A DNA stretch of 64,000 bases from Pararhizobium antarcticum (lineage in GTDB: Bacteria > Pseudomonadota > Alphaproteobacteria > Rhizobiales > Rhizobiaceae), in NCBI RefSeq assembly GCF_001885585.1, contig NZ_LSRP01000078.1, positions 1 to 64,000 of the forward strand, given 5' to 3'. The notes below the pieces were generated by a model that saw only the letters and a program-made list of their open reading frames with translations, did no database searches and was not told the DNA's origin. The position numbers and the translations under genes are program-made. This document shows, piece after piece, positions 23,599 through 32,958 of this stretch (position 1 is the stretch's first letter; every line of letters begins with the position of its first letter).

Positions 23599-26229
23599 AT
23601 GAAACTGAAGCAATATCAGACCGATACTCTGTCCACCCTGCGCCGGTTCCTGGAAGAGGCTCGCGTAGCGGGACCGAAGGGCGCCTATGAGGCGATCACC
23701 AAAGAGCCTGAGCAGGCCAAGCGGCTGGGGCGCTTTGGCGGCAGCTACACCCCGCTCGCGGAACTGCCGACCGTGCCTTACGTCTGCCTGCGGCTGCCCA
23801 CCGGGGGCGGCAAGACGATCCTCGCCGCCCATTCCATCGGTATTGCGAGAGATGCGTGGGTGGAAAAGGACTATCCCATGGTCCTGTGGCTGGTGCCATC
23901 CAACACCATCCGCCTGCAAACAGCCGAGGCGCTGAAGAACGCCCGCCATCCCTATCGTCAGGCACTGGACGAAGCGTTCGACGGCCGGGTGCGCGTGTTC
24001 GACATCGCCGATTTCACGCATATCCGCCCGCACGATATCCGCGACCATTGCTGCATCGTCGTGGGCACGATCCAGACTCTGCGGGTGTCGAACACCGAAG
24101 GGCGCAAGGTCTATTCCCACAATGAGAACATGGAGCCGCATTTTACGGCGCTGCCCAAGACCCTGCCCGGGCTGGAAACGCTGGAAGGCGGCGGTGTGAA
24201 GTTCTCGTTTGCCAACCTCATGCACATTCACCGACCGCTGATGATCGTGGACGAGGCGCACAACGCCGTCACCGGCCTGACGCGAGAGATGCAGGGCCGG
24301 GTCAATCCGTCGGCGATCATCGAATTCACGGCGACGCCGCGGCTGAATTCCAACATCCTGCACAGTGTGACCGCACAGGAATTGAAGCTGGCAGAGATGA
24401 TCAAGCTACCGATCATGCTGTCCGAGCATGACACCTGGCAGAACGCGGTGAACGGGGCCATCTCATCGCGGGCGTCGCTGGCCGAGGAAGCCGACAAGGA
24501 TCCCGACTACATCCGCCCTATCGTCCTGTTTCAGGCGCAGCCGAAGAACCAGGAAGTGACCGTCGAGGTGCTGAAAAAGCATCTGATCGAGGTTGAGCAG
24601 ATTGCCGAACACAAGATCGCCGTGGCGACAGGTGATCAGCGCGAACTGGACGGGATCAACCTGTTCGATCCGAAATGCCCCATCGAATACGTCATTACCG
24701 TCGAAGCGCTGAAGGAGGGTTGGGACTGCTCCTTTGCCTATGCGTTCTGCTCGGTCTCACGGATCCAGAGTGCGGTGGACGTTGAGCAGTTGCTGGGGCG
24801 TGTCCTTCGGATGCCCTATGCCAAGCGCCGCAAGGCAGAGGATCTGAACCGCGCCTATGCGTTCCTGTCGGAGCCATCCTTTGGCGTGGCGGCTCGCTCA
24901 CTAGCCGACAAGCTGGTGGCGATGGGGTTTGAAGAGGACGAGGCGGTCGCCAACATCGAACCAGCGCAGACCTCGCTCGACGTGGACACCGGGCTGTTCG
25001 GCCCGCGTGACAAGCCTAAGCCAACCTTCACGCACACGGTTATAGCGACGCCTGAGATGGTTGCCGAACTGAAAAAGCGTGACGGGGTAACCGTCCGCGA
25101 GACCGAGGATGGCAAGGTCGAGATCGCCGTAACGGGACGCGTCGATGGCGGCCTTGAACAGGCGATCATCCAAGCCCTACCCGAAACCGAGCGGAGCGGC
25201 TTTTCAGCGGCCGTCACCAAGTATCGCGTCGAGGTGAAAGATCAGCTTTCGCCCGCAGAACAGGGCGAAACGTTCCGAGTTCCGCGGCTGGTGTCGGAGA
25301 TTCAAGGCGCGTTCGAGTTCGCCGACACCGACGTTTTCATGGAATTTCATGACTGGTCGCTGTTGAAGCATTCATTCAGGCTGGGTGAGGTCGAGTTTGC
25401 GATCCGCGAGACGGCGCGCAGCTTCGAGATCGACCTCGACGGCAACCGCATCACCTATCAGTTCGCCGATGAGGCCGAGCAACTGGCCTTGGATGTCGAT
25501 GTCGATGGCTGGACACCGGAGGCATTGGTGCTGTGGCTCGACCGGCAGGTGCGCCAGTCGGACATTCACCAAAGCGAACTGCTGCGGTGGCTGCGCGACC
25601 TCGTTGGCCACTTGATCACCGCACGGGGCATGCACATCGCGGCGTTGATGCGTTGCAAGTTCATCCTCGCCCGCAAGGTTCGTGAAAAGCTCGCCGCCAT
25701 TCGCCAGCAGGAACGCAACGGCGTCTACCAGCGATACCTGTTCGCGCCAGAGGCCAAGGTCGATGTTTCGTTCGATCAGGCTTTCGCTTTCAAGGACGGG
25801 ATGTACTGGGATCAGCGCCGATATCGCGGGCGCTGGAAACCCCGCAGACACTTCCTTGGCCCGGAGAATGTTCCTGCCTTCGACGGCGCGGAGAATGGTG
25901 AGGAATTCCAGTGTGCGCAGGCCGTCGACAGCTTGCCCGGCCTGAAGTTCTGGATCCGAAACGTTGCACGCCACCCCAACTCGTTCTGGTTGCCGACTGC
26001 GACCGACAAGTTCTATCCAGACTTCGTAACTCAGATGGAGGACGGCAAACTGCTCGTTGTCGAATACAAGGGCGCGCATATCGCCGACGGCGCAGACACT
26101 GCCGAAAAACGGACCATTGGCCAGTTGTGGGAAAGAAATAGCGGTGGCAAGGGCTTGTTCGTCGTGGTTGAGAAGACCTTGGATGGCAAAGATATGCGGA
26201 CACAGATGATCGAGAAGATCGGCGTCTGA
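23599..26229 (+). CDS. Type III restriction enzyme (Res) helicase-nuclease
   Basis: An 876-residue Res subunit. Motif I is PTGGGKT (67-73), motif II is DEAH (218-221), motif III is FTATPR, and motifs V/VI are EALKEGWDC and QLLGRVLRMP. The C terminus has a PD-(D/E)XK nuclease: Asp808 (YPDFVT), then Glu822-Tyr-Lys824 (VVEYKG). With Mod it forms the Mod2-Res complex that cuts DNA after ATP-driven communication between unmethylated sites. All motifs look intact. A stem-loop follows the stop. Confidence 0.93.
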   Translation: MKLKQYQTDTLSTLRRFLEEARVAGPKGAYEAITKEPEQAKRLGRFGGSYTPLAELPTVPYVCLRLPTGGGKTILAAHSIGIARDAWVEKDYPMVLWLVPSNTIRLQTAEALKNARHPYRQALDEAFDGRVRVFDIADFTHIRPHDIRDHCCIVVGTIQTLRVSNTEGRKVYSHNENMEPHFTALPKTLPGLETLEGGGVKFSFANLMHIHRPLMIVDEAHNAVTGLTREMQGRVNPSAIIEFTATPRLNSNILHSVTAQELKLAEMIKLPIMLSEHDTWQNAVNGAISSRASLAEEADKDPDYIRPIVLFQAQPKNQEVTVEVLKKHLIEVEQIAEHKIAVATGDQRELDGINLFDPKCPIEYVITVEALKEGWDCSFAYAFCSVSRIQSAVDVEQLLGRVLRMPYAKRRKAEDLNRAYAFLSEPSFGVAARSLADKLVAMGFEEDEAVANIEPAQTSLDVDTGLFGPRDKPKPTFTHTVIATPEMVAELKKRDGVTVRETEDGKVEIAVTGRVDGGLEQAIIQALPETERSGFSAAVTKYRVEVKDQLSPAEQGETFRVPRLVSEIQGAFEFADTDVFMEFHDWSLLKHSFRLGEVEFAIRETARSFEIDLDGNRITYQFADEAEQLALDVDVDGWTPEALVLWLDRQVRQSDIHQSELLRWLRDLVGHLITARGMHIAALMRCKFILARKVREKLAAIRQQERNGVYQRYLFAPEAKVDVSFDQAFAFKDGMYWDQRRYRGRWKPRRHFLGPENVPAFDGAENGEEFQCAQAVDSLPGLKFWIRNVARHPNSFWLPTATDKFYPDFVTQMEDGKLLVVEYKGAHIADGADTAEKRTIGQLWERNSGGKGLFVVVEKTLDGKDMRTQMIEKIGV

Positions 26230-26238
26230 TAGCGAGGT

Positions 26239-26257
26239 GGTCGGTTGGGTACCGACC
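26239..26257 (+). terminator. Stem-loop after res
   Basis: Stem GGTCGGT / ACCGACC with loop TGGGT, nine bases after the res stop. No long T run follows. Confidence 0.45.
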
Positions 26258-26302
26258 ATTCCCGACGAGTCCCAACCACTCGGACACCCCGTAGAGGCTT
26301 GA

Positions 26303-26653
26303 AATGAGAGATTCGGCGCCATATCGACGCTTCGCAATCGCCTCCTCGGCTTCTCGCGCACGCGCGGCTTCGACGCTGCGGGCAGTAGGCGGCGTTGGGA
26401 AGGGGCGCGGACGGTCGATGGGCGGAGCGCGGCGATCCTGCCGGACGCGACCACGACGGCGCTGCGGGCCGTGTGGTATGCACGCAACGAACCGTGGGTC
26501 GCAGCTGCGGTAGACCGCCTAGTGGGCAATGTCGTCGGCGCGGGGATCAAGCCGCAATCCACCTATCCAGCTGGGGCGGTGCGGGGTCAATGCAAACATC
26601 TTGAATGGGACCCAGAGACGAACCAAGTCGCGCTCGGCCAGAGTGAAACTTGA
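26303..26653 (+). pseudogene. Phage portal protein remnant (N-terminal piece)
   Basis: The open frame from 26303 to 26653 has no start codon: a TGA is just upstream and no ATG or GTG is suitably placed. It reads LLGFSRTRGFDAA, then RRRWEGARTVDGRSAAILPD and WVAAAVDRLVGNVVGAGIKP, which is the N-terminal signature of lambda-type portal proteins. Similarity fades after about 26577, and a full portal is about 500 residues. This is therefore a deletion scar. It shows that the element once had, or derives from, a tailed phage with packaging genes. Confidence 0.75.
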
Positions 26654-26890
26654 AAAGTCAGCTTTCGACAGCGTTTTTCCGACGCCAGTCTTGTCCGCGA
26701 GCCGAACGTTTTTGGAAACTCACGAAAGCTACCACTGAAAAAATCCATTCACATTCAACGTCTTAAAGCTGAGCACTAAATCTGAAAAGTCATGAGGTCC
26801 GGAGAATATTGGCCCAGAGAGAACGCTTCCAGCTCACCTGGTGCCGGGGCCACTGCTCAGCCACACGTGCATAACCCCCGAAAACAACGG

Positions 26891-26911
26891 AAAAATCCGG
26901 GCTTGGCCGGA
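26891..26911 (-). terminator. Terminator after tRNA-Ser
   Basis: On the minus strand, TCCGG-CCAAGC-CCGGA is followed by TTTTT, about 28 bp past the CCA end of the tRNA gene. Confidence 0.7.
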
Positions 26912-26938
26912 AGGGGAGAACGCTTTGGCAAAGGCAAG

Positions 26939-27028
26939 TGGCGGAGAAGATGGGATTCGAACCCACGATACCCTTCCGGGTATACTCCCTTAGCAGGGGA
27001 GCGCCTTCGACCACTCGGCCACCTCTCC
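26939..27028 (-). tRNA. tRNA-Ser (anticodon GCU)
   Basis: Minus-strand sequence folds as a class II tRNA: acceptor GGAGAGG / CTTCTCC with discriminator G and an encoded CCA (26939-26941), D-arm GCCGAGTGGTCGAAGGC, anticodon arm CTCCC-CTGCTAA-GGGAG (GCT), a long variable arm (TACCCGGAAGGGTA), and T-arm GGGTTCGAATCCC. The long variable arm and discriminator G are typical of serine. Its 3' end faces the phage-like element. tRNA 3' ends are frequent integration sites, though serine recombinases use them less often than tyrosine ones. Confidence 0.95.
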
Positions 27029-27220
27029 GTTAGCGCCTGACTAGAGTCCAATAGGTGTCATTGCAAGGCTTTTTTCGGAGCGGGATGAAAAAAGCGGGGT
27101 TTTGCGGTGGGTGTACGGATGATCCGCATTGGCGCGGACGGTATGTCGGTGGGTATGACGCCAAGATCCGGGCGAAACCGGCTTTTCCGGCGGCTGGCGG
27201 CCGGTGCGCACGGTCCGGAT

Positions 27221-27241
27221 GCCGGGCCATCAGGGCCCGGC
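27221..27241. terminator. GC-rich stem-loop downstream of the caspase gene
   Basis: Perfect 8-bp stem GCCGGGCC / GGCCCGGC with loop ATCAG, 19 bp beyond the stop of the caspase gene. It lacks a T run. Confidence 0.4.
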
Positions 27242-27259
27242 AGGGTTTGTATCCGGCGA

Positions 27260-29485
27260 TCAGGTCTTTTTCGCCAGGCGGTCGATGGCATTCAGCGTCG
27301 ATGCGCCGAAATCGCCGTCGAGCGGGCCGCTGTAAAGACCGCGGTCCTTGAGCAGTGCCTGCAGCGCCTTGCGGAATTCCGGGGTGAAATTGTTCGGGGA
27401 CGACTTCATTTCCTGGAATTTGGCCGGGTCGCCGCCCTCGATGCTGGCCGCAGCCCAGCGGGCAGCCTCGCGCGCATCCGATTTCGTGCCGAGGCCATAG
27501 TCGTAGAGCCGGCTGAGATTGCCCATGGCATAGGCGCTGCCGGAATTCGCGGCCATTTCATACCAGGCGCGCGCTTGGGCGTAATCCTGCGGGACGCCGT
27601 TGCCGACATCGTAGAACCAGCCAAGAAGCGCCATGGAATAGGAATCGCCAACATTGGCGGCCTTTTCGTACCACGCCTTCGCCTCGAGATAATCCTGCGC
27701 CGTACCCAGGCCGTTCTGGTAGGCCCAGCCGAGCGAGGACATGGCATTGGCGTCGCCCGCTTCCGCCGCCTTCTGGTACCAGGAGAGCGACAGGAACAGG
27801 TCTTTCTGCAGGCCAAGCCCCTCGCGATAGAACCAGCCCAGCGTCGCCATGGCATTGGCATAGCCCTGGTTGGCCGACATCTGGTACCAGCGGACGGCTT
27901 CATTGTAATCCTGCGGGATGCCGCCATAGCCTTCGCGGTAGAGCCAGCCAAGCGAGGCCTGGGCATAGGAGTTGCCGGCATTGGCGGCCTGCAGGAACAT
28001 CTGCCGGCCCTTCTCGACATCCAGCGCGCCATCGGTGCCGTAGATCGAGAACCAGGCCAGATTGGTCAGCGCATACATATTGCCGCCGTCAGCCGCCTTC
28101 TGATAGTTCTGGCGCGCTTCCGGATAGTTGCGCCCGGAATCCTGGGCCCGGCCGAGCATATTGACGAGCATCATGTCGTCAGGATTTTCGTTGACCGCCT
28201 GGGCGCAGGCCGTCAGTGCCCGGTTGGAATCGAGTTTCAGGAAATTGACGCCGAGGAAGCCGGGCATCGACTGCGGCTCGCCAGCCAAAAGATAGCAGTC
28301 CCTTGACGCCTGCGTGTCCTTGCCGGTTTCCGAAATATTGAGCCCGCGCTGCGGCGCAAGTGCTGCGATCTGGATCTCGGCCTCGCCCTTGTGCTTGCTG
28401 TCCGGATAACGCTCGAGGAAGCGGGTCAGGGCCGCTGCATCGGTCGACTGCCTGAGCGCATCCCAGGCGATTTCGTCCGGCGCGACATTGCTGGTCTCGG
28501 CCGCCTCGGTCAGAAGCTTCAGCTTCTTCTCGGCCAGCATCTTGTAGACCGGATCCCCGCCATGCTTGGCGAGGAAGACGTCGATCAGATCCTTGTCGGC
28601 AAGGTCGCGGATGTTCTGCCAGTCGGCGGCGGCTTCAGACTGGCCGTTCGGGGAGACTTCCTGGGTGCTGTTGCCTGTTGTCGTGACGTTGATATTGACT
28701 TCCTTGATATTGAGGAAGATCTGCGCGCCGCCGAGCGATCCGTAGACGAAGGGCTCCTGGCCGCGATTGGTGGCGTTGACGACTTCGTCGCGGACCTTGC
28801 CCAAGGCGATACGGACATCAACGCCCGGTTCGGTCAGGTATTTCGACAGCGCCGTTGCAAACGGACTGTTTTTGCCTTCACCGTCCAGCGCGACCGTGCC
28901 GGCCTTGGAGGCGAAAGCCACCAGCAGATCGGCCGATTCGGGCTCGACACGGGCAAGGCCGCGGCTGACCGCACGCGTCGAGATCGAACGGGTCATCGAC
29001 TGCTCGAACGGATTGTTGCGGCAGGCATCGAGAATCACCAGCTTCAGCCGGGTCGCGCCCTCCAGCGAACGCTGGATGCGCTCCAGCGGAATGGCTTCAT
29101 CCTCGACATCCTTGTCCGTCTTCAGATTGACATCGACCGGCAGCAGATAGTTCTGGCCGTTCATTTCCATGCCATGGCCGGAATAATAGATGATCGCGAC
29201 TTCCGCGCCTGTCGCGCTGTCCTCGAAATCGCGCAGAGCCCGCACCATGGTGGCACGATCGACGTCATGGATCGTGGTGACGGAATCAAATCCCGCCTGC
29301 TCAAAGGATGCCTTCATCAGATCGACGTCGTTGGCGGGATTGTTGAGCTGCGATGTCGCCTGATAGGCGGCATTGCCGATCAAAAGCGCCACGCGCTTTG
29401 CCTGCGCCTGGCCCGCCTGAACGAAGGCCATCGAGACAACGAACAGAAACAACGGCAGCCACCGCCATGAACGACCATTTATCAT
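27260..29485 (-). CDS. Secreted caspase-like protease with Sel1 repeats
   Basis: A 741-residue protein. Residues 1-29 are a signal peptide. Residues 30-265 are a caspase-like (peptidase C14) domain with catalytic His104 in IIYYSGHGME and Cys155 in ILDACRNNPF. Residues about 480-690 hold at least six Sel1/TPR-like repeats (for example AMATLGWFYREGLG, YAQASLGWLYREGYGG). The last 45 residues resemble a peptidoglycan-binding domain (ALLKDRGLYSGPLDGDFG). GGAGGAA precedes ATG 29485. It probably acts in the periplasm; substrate unknown. Both catalytic residues are intact. Confidence 0.9.
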   Translation of the reverse strand: MINGRSWRWLPLFLFVVSMAFVQAGQAQAKRVALLIGNAAYQATSQLNNPANDVDLMKASFEQAGFDSVTTIHDVDRATMVRALRDFEDSATGAEVAIIYYSGHGMEMNGQNYLLPVDVNLKTDKDVEDEAIPLERIQRSLEGATRLKLVILDACRNNPFEQSMTRSISTRAVSRGLARVEPESADLLVAFASKAGTVALDGEGKNSPFATALSKYLTEPGVDVRIALGKVRDEVVNATNRGQEPFVYGSLGGAQIFLNIKEVNINVTTTGNSTQEVSPNGQSEAAADWQNIRDLADKDLIDVFLAKHGGDPVYKMLAEKKLKLLTEAAETSNVAPDEIAWDALRQSTDAAALTRFLERYPDSKHKGEAEIQIAALAPQRGLNISETGKDTQASRDCYLLAGEPQSMPGFLGVNFLKLDSNRALTACAQAVNENPDDMMLVNMLGRAQDSGRNYPEARQNYQKAADGGNMYALTNLAWFSIYGTDGALDVEKGRQMFLQAANAGNSYAQASLGWLYREGYGGIPQDYNEAVRWYQMSANQGYANAMATLGWFYREGLGLQKDLFLSLSWYQKAAEAGDANAMSSLGWAYQNGLGTAQDYLEAKAWYEKAANVGDSYSMALLGWFYDVGNGVPQDYAQARAWYEMAANSGSAYAMGNLSRLYDYGLGTKSDAREAARWAAASIEGGDPAKFQEMKSSPNNFTPEFRKALQALLKDRGLYSGPLDGDFGASTLNAIDRLAKKT

Positions 29486-29860
29486 GTTTCTTCCTCCGCA
29501 ATCCGAACCGATAGCCGGCAATCCCGTTTGCCGATGCAGGGTCTGGCAATTCGCCTGAACGTCCGGCATGTCTTGACCATCGGCTATGTCTTTTGAACAG
29601 ACCCGATGACGGCGCCACGGCTGGTGCCCTCGACTGCCCTTCGTGTCAAACTATTACGTATGGCCCCGATGCTTTCAATGTCTGCCTTTCAAGTTTTTTA
29701 ATCAAGCGCTCGCTTGCGAAAGGCCGCCACAAGGCCAGTGCAAGGCTGACAGCGCAAATGGTCTTGACGCTGCGTCAAAAGCAGGCAGAGTTTGGCTCTG
29801 CCCGCACATGGACCGGCGAGCAGAGCCGCAGTCAAGAACCAACCCTTTCCGGAGCGTCCC
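29486..29860. other. 375-bp divergent intergenic region
   Basis: The region lies between the leftward caspase gene and the rightward PilZ gene and so should contain both promoters. I see no reliable gene, repeat or clear -35/-10 pair. Confidence 0.6.
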
Positions 29861-30217
29861 ATGTCCATGCTGATGCACGTTGCTGACGCAAAGCCAGGTC
29901 AACTGACCACCACACACAAGCACTATTACATTGAGCGGCCCTGCCGGATCCTGATCATCGGCCAGCACCTGAAGGCAAAGACGAAATACAATTGCCTGCT
30001 GCGCCATATCTCCATCGGCGGCGCGATGCTGGACTTCAATCCGGTGATCGAACTGCCGAAGAATTTCTTCCTGGAGGTCGTCGGCTTTCCGGAGGAAACC
30101 GGGTGCACGCAGGTCCACCGTCGGGGAACGGAGCTTGGCGTTCGCTTCAACGTGCCGCTGACGCAGGAATTCGTCAGACGGCTGATCCGGCAGGCCTTCT
30201 CCAGCGCGGCGCTATAG
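29861..30217 (+). CDS. PilZ domain protein
   Basis: A 118-residue single-domain PilZ-type protein. IERPCRILIIG supplies part of the N-terminal Arg motif, and HISIGGAMLDF takes the place of the usual (D/N)xSxxG, with His where Asp or Asn is normal. ATG at 29861 has GGAG eight bases before it. It is similar to the PilZ protein at 30928. The altered motif means cyclic-di-GMP binding may be weak or lost, leaving a protein-protein role. Confidence 0.8.
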   Translation: MSMLMHVADAKPGQLTTTHKHYYIERPCRILIIGQHLKAKTKYNCLLRHISIGGAMLDFNPVIELPKNFFLEVVGFPEETGCTQVHRRGTELGVRFNVPLTQEFVRRLIRQAFSSAAL

Positions 30218-30306
30218 GCGTCGCATCGGCCCACATCGCTTTTTTCGCACGGGGTTCAATCCAGCTCTTCCGGCAGTTCGTAACAGAACAAACAAGGGAG
30301 CGTCGG

Positions 30307-30720
30307 ATGAAGACCTTTTTGATCGCCTATGCCGGGACCTTCACGTCCCTTCTCATTGCCGATGCCATCTGGCTGGGGCTTGTCGCCAAGACCTTCTATC
30401 GGGATCAGCTCGGCGACATGATGCTGCCTTCGCCCAATCTGACGATCGCGGCGCTGTTCTATGTGTTCTTTGCCGGCGCCGTCGTCCTGCTTGCCGTCTT
30501 GCCGGGCCTCAAGTCCGGATCCTTCACCATCGCGCTTGTCTACGGCGCTGTCCTCGGCCTTGCCGCCTACGGTACCTATGACATCACCAATCTGGCGACG
30601 CTGAAGGGCTGGCCGCTGACCATGAGCATTGTGGATATGACCTGGGGCACGTTTGTCACGGCATTTTCCGCAAGCTGCGGTTACTTCCTTGCCAGAAGCC
30701 TGGCCGGCACGGCCTCCTGA
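30307..30720 (+). CDS. DUF2177 membrane protein
   Basis: A 137-residue integral membrane protein with about four transmembrane helices: residues 4-26, 47-66, 75-95 and 108-130. Family hallmarks include DAIWLGLVAKTFYRDQLGDM and AYGTYDITNLATLKGWP with the terminal helix. AGGGAG lies upstream. The role of the DUF2177 family is unknown. It sits between two PilZ genes, all in the same direction, but the spacing (89 and 207 bp) does not require one operon. Confidence 0.9.
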   Translation: MKTFLIAYAGTFTSLLIADAIWLGLVAKTFYRDQLGDMMLPSPNLTIAALFYVFFAGAVVLLAVLPGLKSGSFTIALVYGAVLGLAAYGTYDITNLATLKGWPLTMSIVDMTWGTFVTAFSASCGYFLARSLAGTAS

Positions 30721-30927
30721 GCGCGCGTTCGGCATCCGGCATCCGATTCCCGGGGAGCGACAAAACCTAAAATTTTAGTGAATGCTTTCAACGGATTGCA
30801 ATGTTCCTGCGCAAACATGCAGCAAGACGGAACACAGGTCCGAACATGACCTGCGCCGTCTCGAAGGCGCCAAGGCTGAAAAACCAAGGTTGCCGGCGGA
30901 CAGCAGAGAGCCACTGAAGGGTTTACC

Positions 30928-31296
30928 ATGTCGCAGTCGTCGATTTTATCCGTCGTGAAATCCGAAATGTACACGCGCCGCTACGAGCACTTCAACATCG
31001 GCCAAGTCGGCACGTTGATGGCCGTGCGGCCGGCACTCGGCGGCGTCACGACGCGCACCTGCAAGATGATCGATATCTCGCTCGGCGGCGCCACCTTCTC
31101 GGTCAACACGACGATGGGCCTGCCGCAGCATTATTATCTCAACATCATCGGTACCAACAAGCGCATCGGCTGCGCCGAGGTTTACCGCAAGGACAACCGG
31201 GTCGGCGTCCATTTCATCAAGCCGATCGACGAAAAGTTCCTGCATGAAATCGTGCGCTATGAATTCTTCACCGGACAGGCGCTGAAAAAGCATTGA
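30928..31296 (+). CDS. PilZ domain protein
   Basis: A 122-residue PilZ protein. DISLGGATFSV gives the canonical DxSxxG motif, followed by GLPQHYYLNIIG and VYRKDNRVGVHF. A full RxxxR motif is not obvious at the N terminus (RRYEHFNIGQVGTL). It is a paralogue of the 29861 protein; aligned blocks such as NIIGTNKRIGC and VVGFPEETGC match in position. Likely a small cyclic-di-GMP effector in motility or polysaccharide control. Confidence 0.85.
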   Translation: MSQSSILSVVKSEMYTRRYEHFNIGQVGTLMAVRPALGGVTTRTCKMIDISLGGATFSVNTTMGLPQHYYLNIIGTNKRIGCAEVYRKDNRVGVHFIKPIDEKFLHEIVRYEFFTGQALKKH

Positions 31297-31427
31297 GGCG
31301 CGGCAAACTGCAGGCCAAACGATCGTTTCGGAAGCGCAGCAAACGGGCGAATGGACTGGTTTCCATTCCGCTCAAACGCCGCTAGATTGAACGCTGTTTC
31401 CCTCCGGTTCAGGTTCAGCACACTGCA

Positions 31428-32543
31428 ATGTCGGCATTTTCCCGTTTCACGCCCCTCGTCAACGCCCTGCCTTCCACCATCCCCTTTGTCGGTCCCGAAG
31501 CCATCGAGCGCCAGCGCGGCCGCACGATCGCAGCGCGCATCGGCGCGAATGAGAGCGGCTTCGGTCCGGCGCCGTCCGTCTTCGACGCCATTGCCAGGGC
31601 TGCCAGCCAGACATGGCAATACAACGATCCAGAAAACCATGACCTGAAGCAGGCGCTTGCCACCCATCTGGGAACTGCGCCCGCCAACATCGCTGTCGGA
31701 GAGGGCATAGACGGGCTGCTCGGCCAGATCGTCCGCCTCGTCATCGAGCCAGGCATGCCTGTGGTGACTTCGCTCGGCAGCTATCCGACGTTCAATTTCC
31801 ATGTCGTCGGCCATGGCGGGCGTCTTGTCACGGTTCCCTATGCCGAAGACAGGGAAGATCTCGACGGTTTGCTCGACGCGGTGCGCCGCGAGGATGCGCC
31901 GCTGGTCTATTTTGCCAATCCGGACAATCCGATGGGCAGCTGGTGGGATGCCGGGCGCGTGATCGATTTTGCCCGGGCGCTGCCGGAGACGACACTTCTG
32001 ATCCTGGACGAAGCCTATTGCGAGACTGGCCCGGACAGTGCCCTGCCCTCGGTCGCCTCGCTGATCGAGATGCCGAATGTGTTGCGCACCCGCACGTTTT
32101 CAAAGGCCTACGGTCTGGCCGGGGCGCGTGTCGGCTTTGCTGTGGGCACGCCGGGAACCGTGCAGGCTTTCGACAAGATCCGCAATCATTTCGGCATGAA
32201 CAGGATCGGAACCGCGGCCGCGCTCGCGGCACTGGCCGATCAGGATTATCTGAAGGACGTTCTCACCGGGATATCCGCCAGCCGTGCGCGGATTTCGGCC
32301 ATCGCCCGCAATGCAGGTCTTGTGCCCCTACCATCCGCCACGAATTTCGTGGCGATCGACTGTGGACGGGATGCTGCATTCTCGAGAGCGATCGTTGATC
32401 GCCTGATGGATGTACACGGGATCTTCATCCGCATGCCGGGTGTTGCCCCGCTCAACCGCTGCATCCGCATCAGCACCGGTCCGGAGGCGGACATGGCGCT
32501 GCTGGAAGAAGCCCTGCCGCAGGTGGTTGCGGCATTGGAGTAG
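31428..32543 (+). CDS. HisC-like class I/II aminotransferase
   Basis: A 371-residue PLP-dependent enzyme. Features are [18 protein letters not shown] (N-terminal part), [13 protein letters not shown] (the Asn-Pro motif), LILDEAYCE (Asp binding the pyridine ring), and [17 protein letters not shown] with the PLP-binding Lys. The C terminus has [14 protein letters not shown] with the substrate carboxylate Arg. It matches histidinol-phosphate aminotransferase-like proteins, but it is not in a his operon, so the substrate could be another amino acid. Its stop is six bases before a tandem heptamer repeat. Confidence 0.9.
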   Translation: MSAFSRFTPLVNALPSTIPFVGPEAIERQRGRTIAARIGANESGFGPAPSVFDAIARAASQTWQYNDPENHDLKQALATHLGTAPANIAVGEGIDGLLGQIVRLVIEPGMPVVTSLGSYPTFNFHVVGHGGRLVTVPYAEDREDLDGLLDAVRREDAPLVYFANPDNPMGSWWDAGRVIDFARALPETTLLILDEAYCETGPDSALPSVASLIEMPNVLRTRTFSKAYGLAGARVGFAVGTPGTVQAFDKIRNHFGMNRIGTAAALAALADQDYLKDVLTGISASRARISAIARNAGLVPLPSATNFVAIDCGRDAAFSRAIVDRLMDVHGIFIRMPGVAPLNRCIRISTGPEADMALLEEALPQVVAALE

Positions 32544-32549
32544 CTTGTC

Positions 32550-32621
<72 letters not shown>

Positions 32622-32640
32622 AAAAAAGATCCCATTACTA

Positions 32641-32682
32641 TTGGCTATTGGCTATTGGCTATTTCCTATTTCCTATTTCCTG
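32641..32682. repeat. Second heptamer array (TTGGCTA x3, TTTCCTA x3)
   Basis: Three copies of TTGGCTA are followed by three of TTTCCT(A/G). It has the same 7-base period as the array 22 bp to the left but a different unit. Confidence 0.9.
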
Positions 32683-32691
32683 TTGCCTCAA

Positions 32692-32958
32692 TCAGTGCAT
32701 CGTCATCCATTCGCGGGCGGCGCGGAGCGCTGCGGCGAGTTCGAGCTTGTTCATGCTGGCAGCGAGATCGGCGCGCAGGGCGGCGGCCCGGTCTGAGCCC
32801 TTGATGGCAGCGATGTTGAGCCATTTATGGGCTGCGATGAAATCGACGTCACAACCACGCCCGGTTGCATACATCAAACCCATTTCACAAAAGACGTCTG
32901 CGCGATTTTCACCACCCATCGTCGCATCCGAAGCATTCTGAATATCAAAGCGTGCCAT
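32692..32958 (-). CDS. Sel1-repeat-like small protein
   Basis: An 88-residue protein with one Sel1-type repeat (EMGLMYATGRGCDVDFIAAH, KWLNIAAIKGSDRAA) and a helical tail. ATG at 32958 is chosen because family-like sequence starts there; the upstream extension is Arg/Pro-rich and lies over a gene-free stretch. The ribosome site is weak. Such short single-repeat proteins are common in Rhizobiales and their role is unknown. Confidence 0.75.
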   Translation of the reverse strand: MARFDIQNASDATMGGENRADVFCEMGLMYATGRGCDVDFIAAHKWLNIAAIKGSDRAAALRADLAASMNKLELAAALRAAREWMTMH

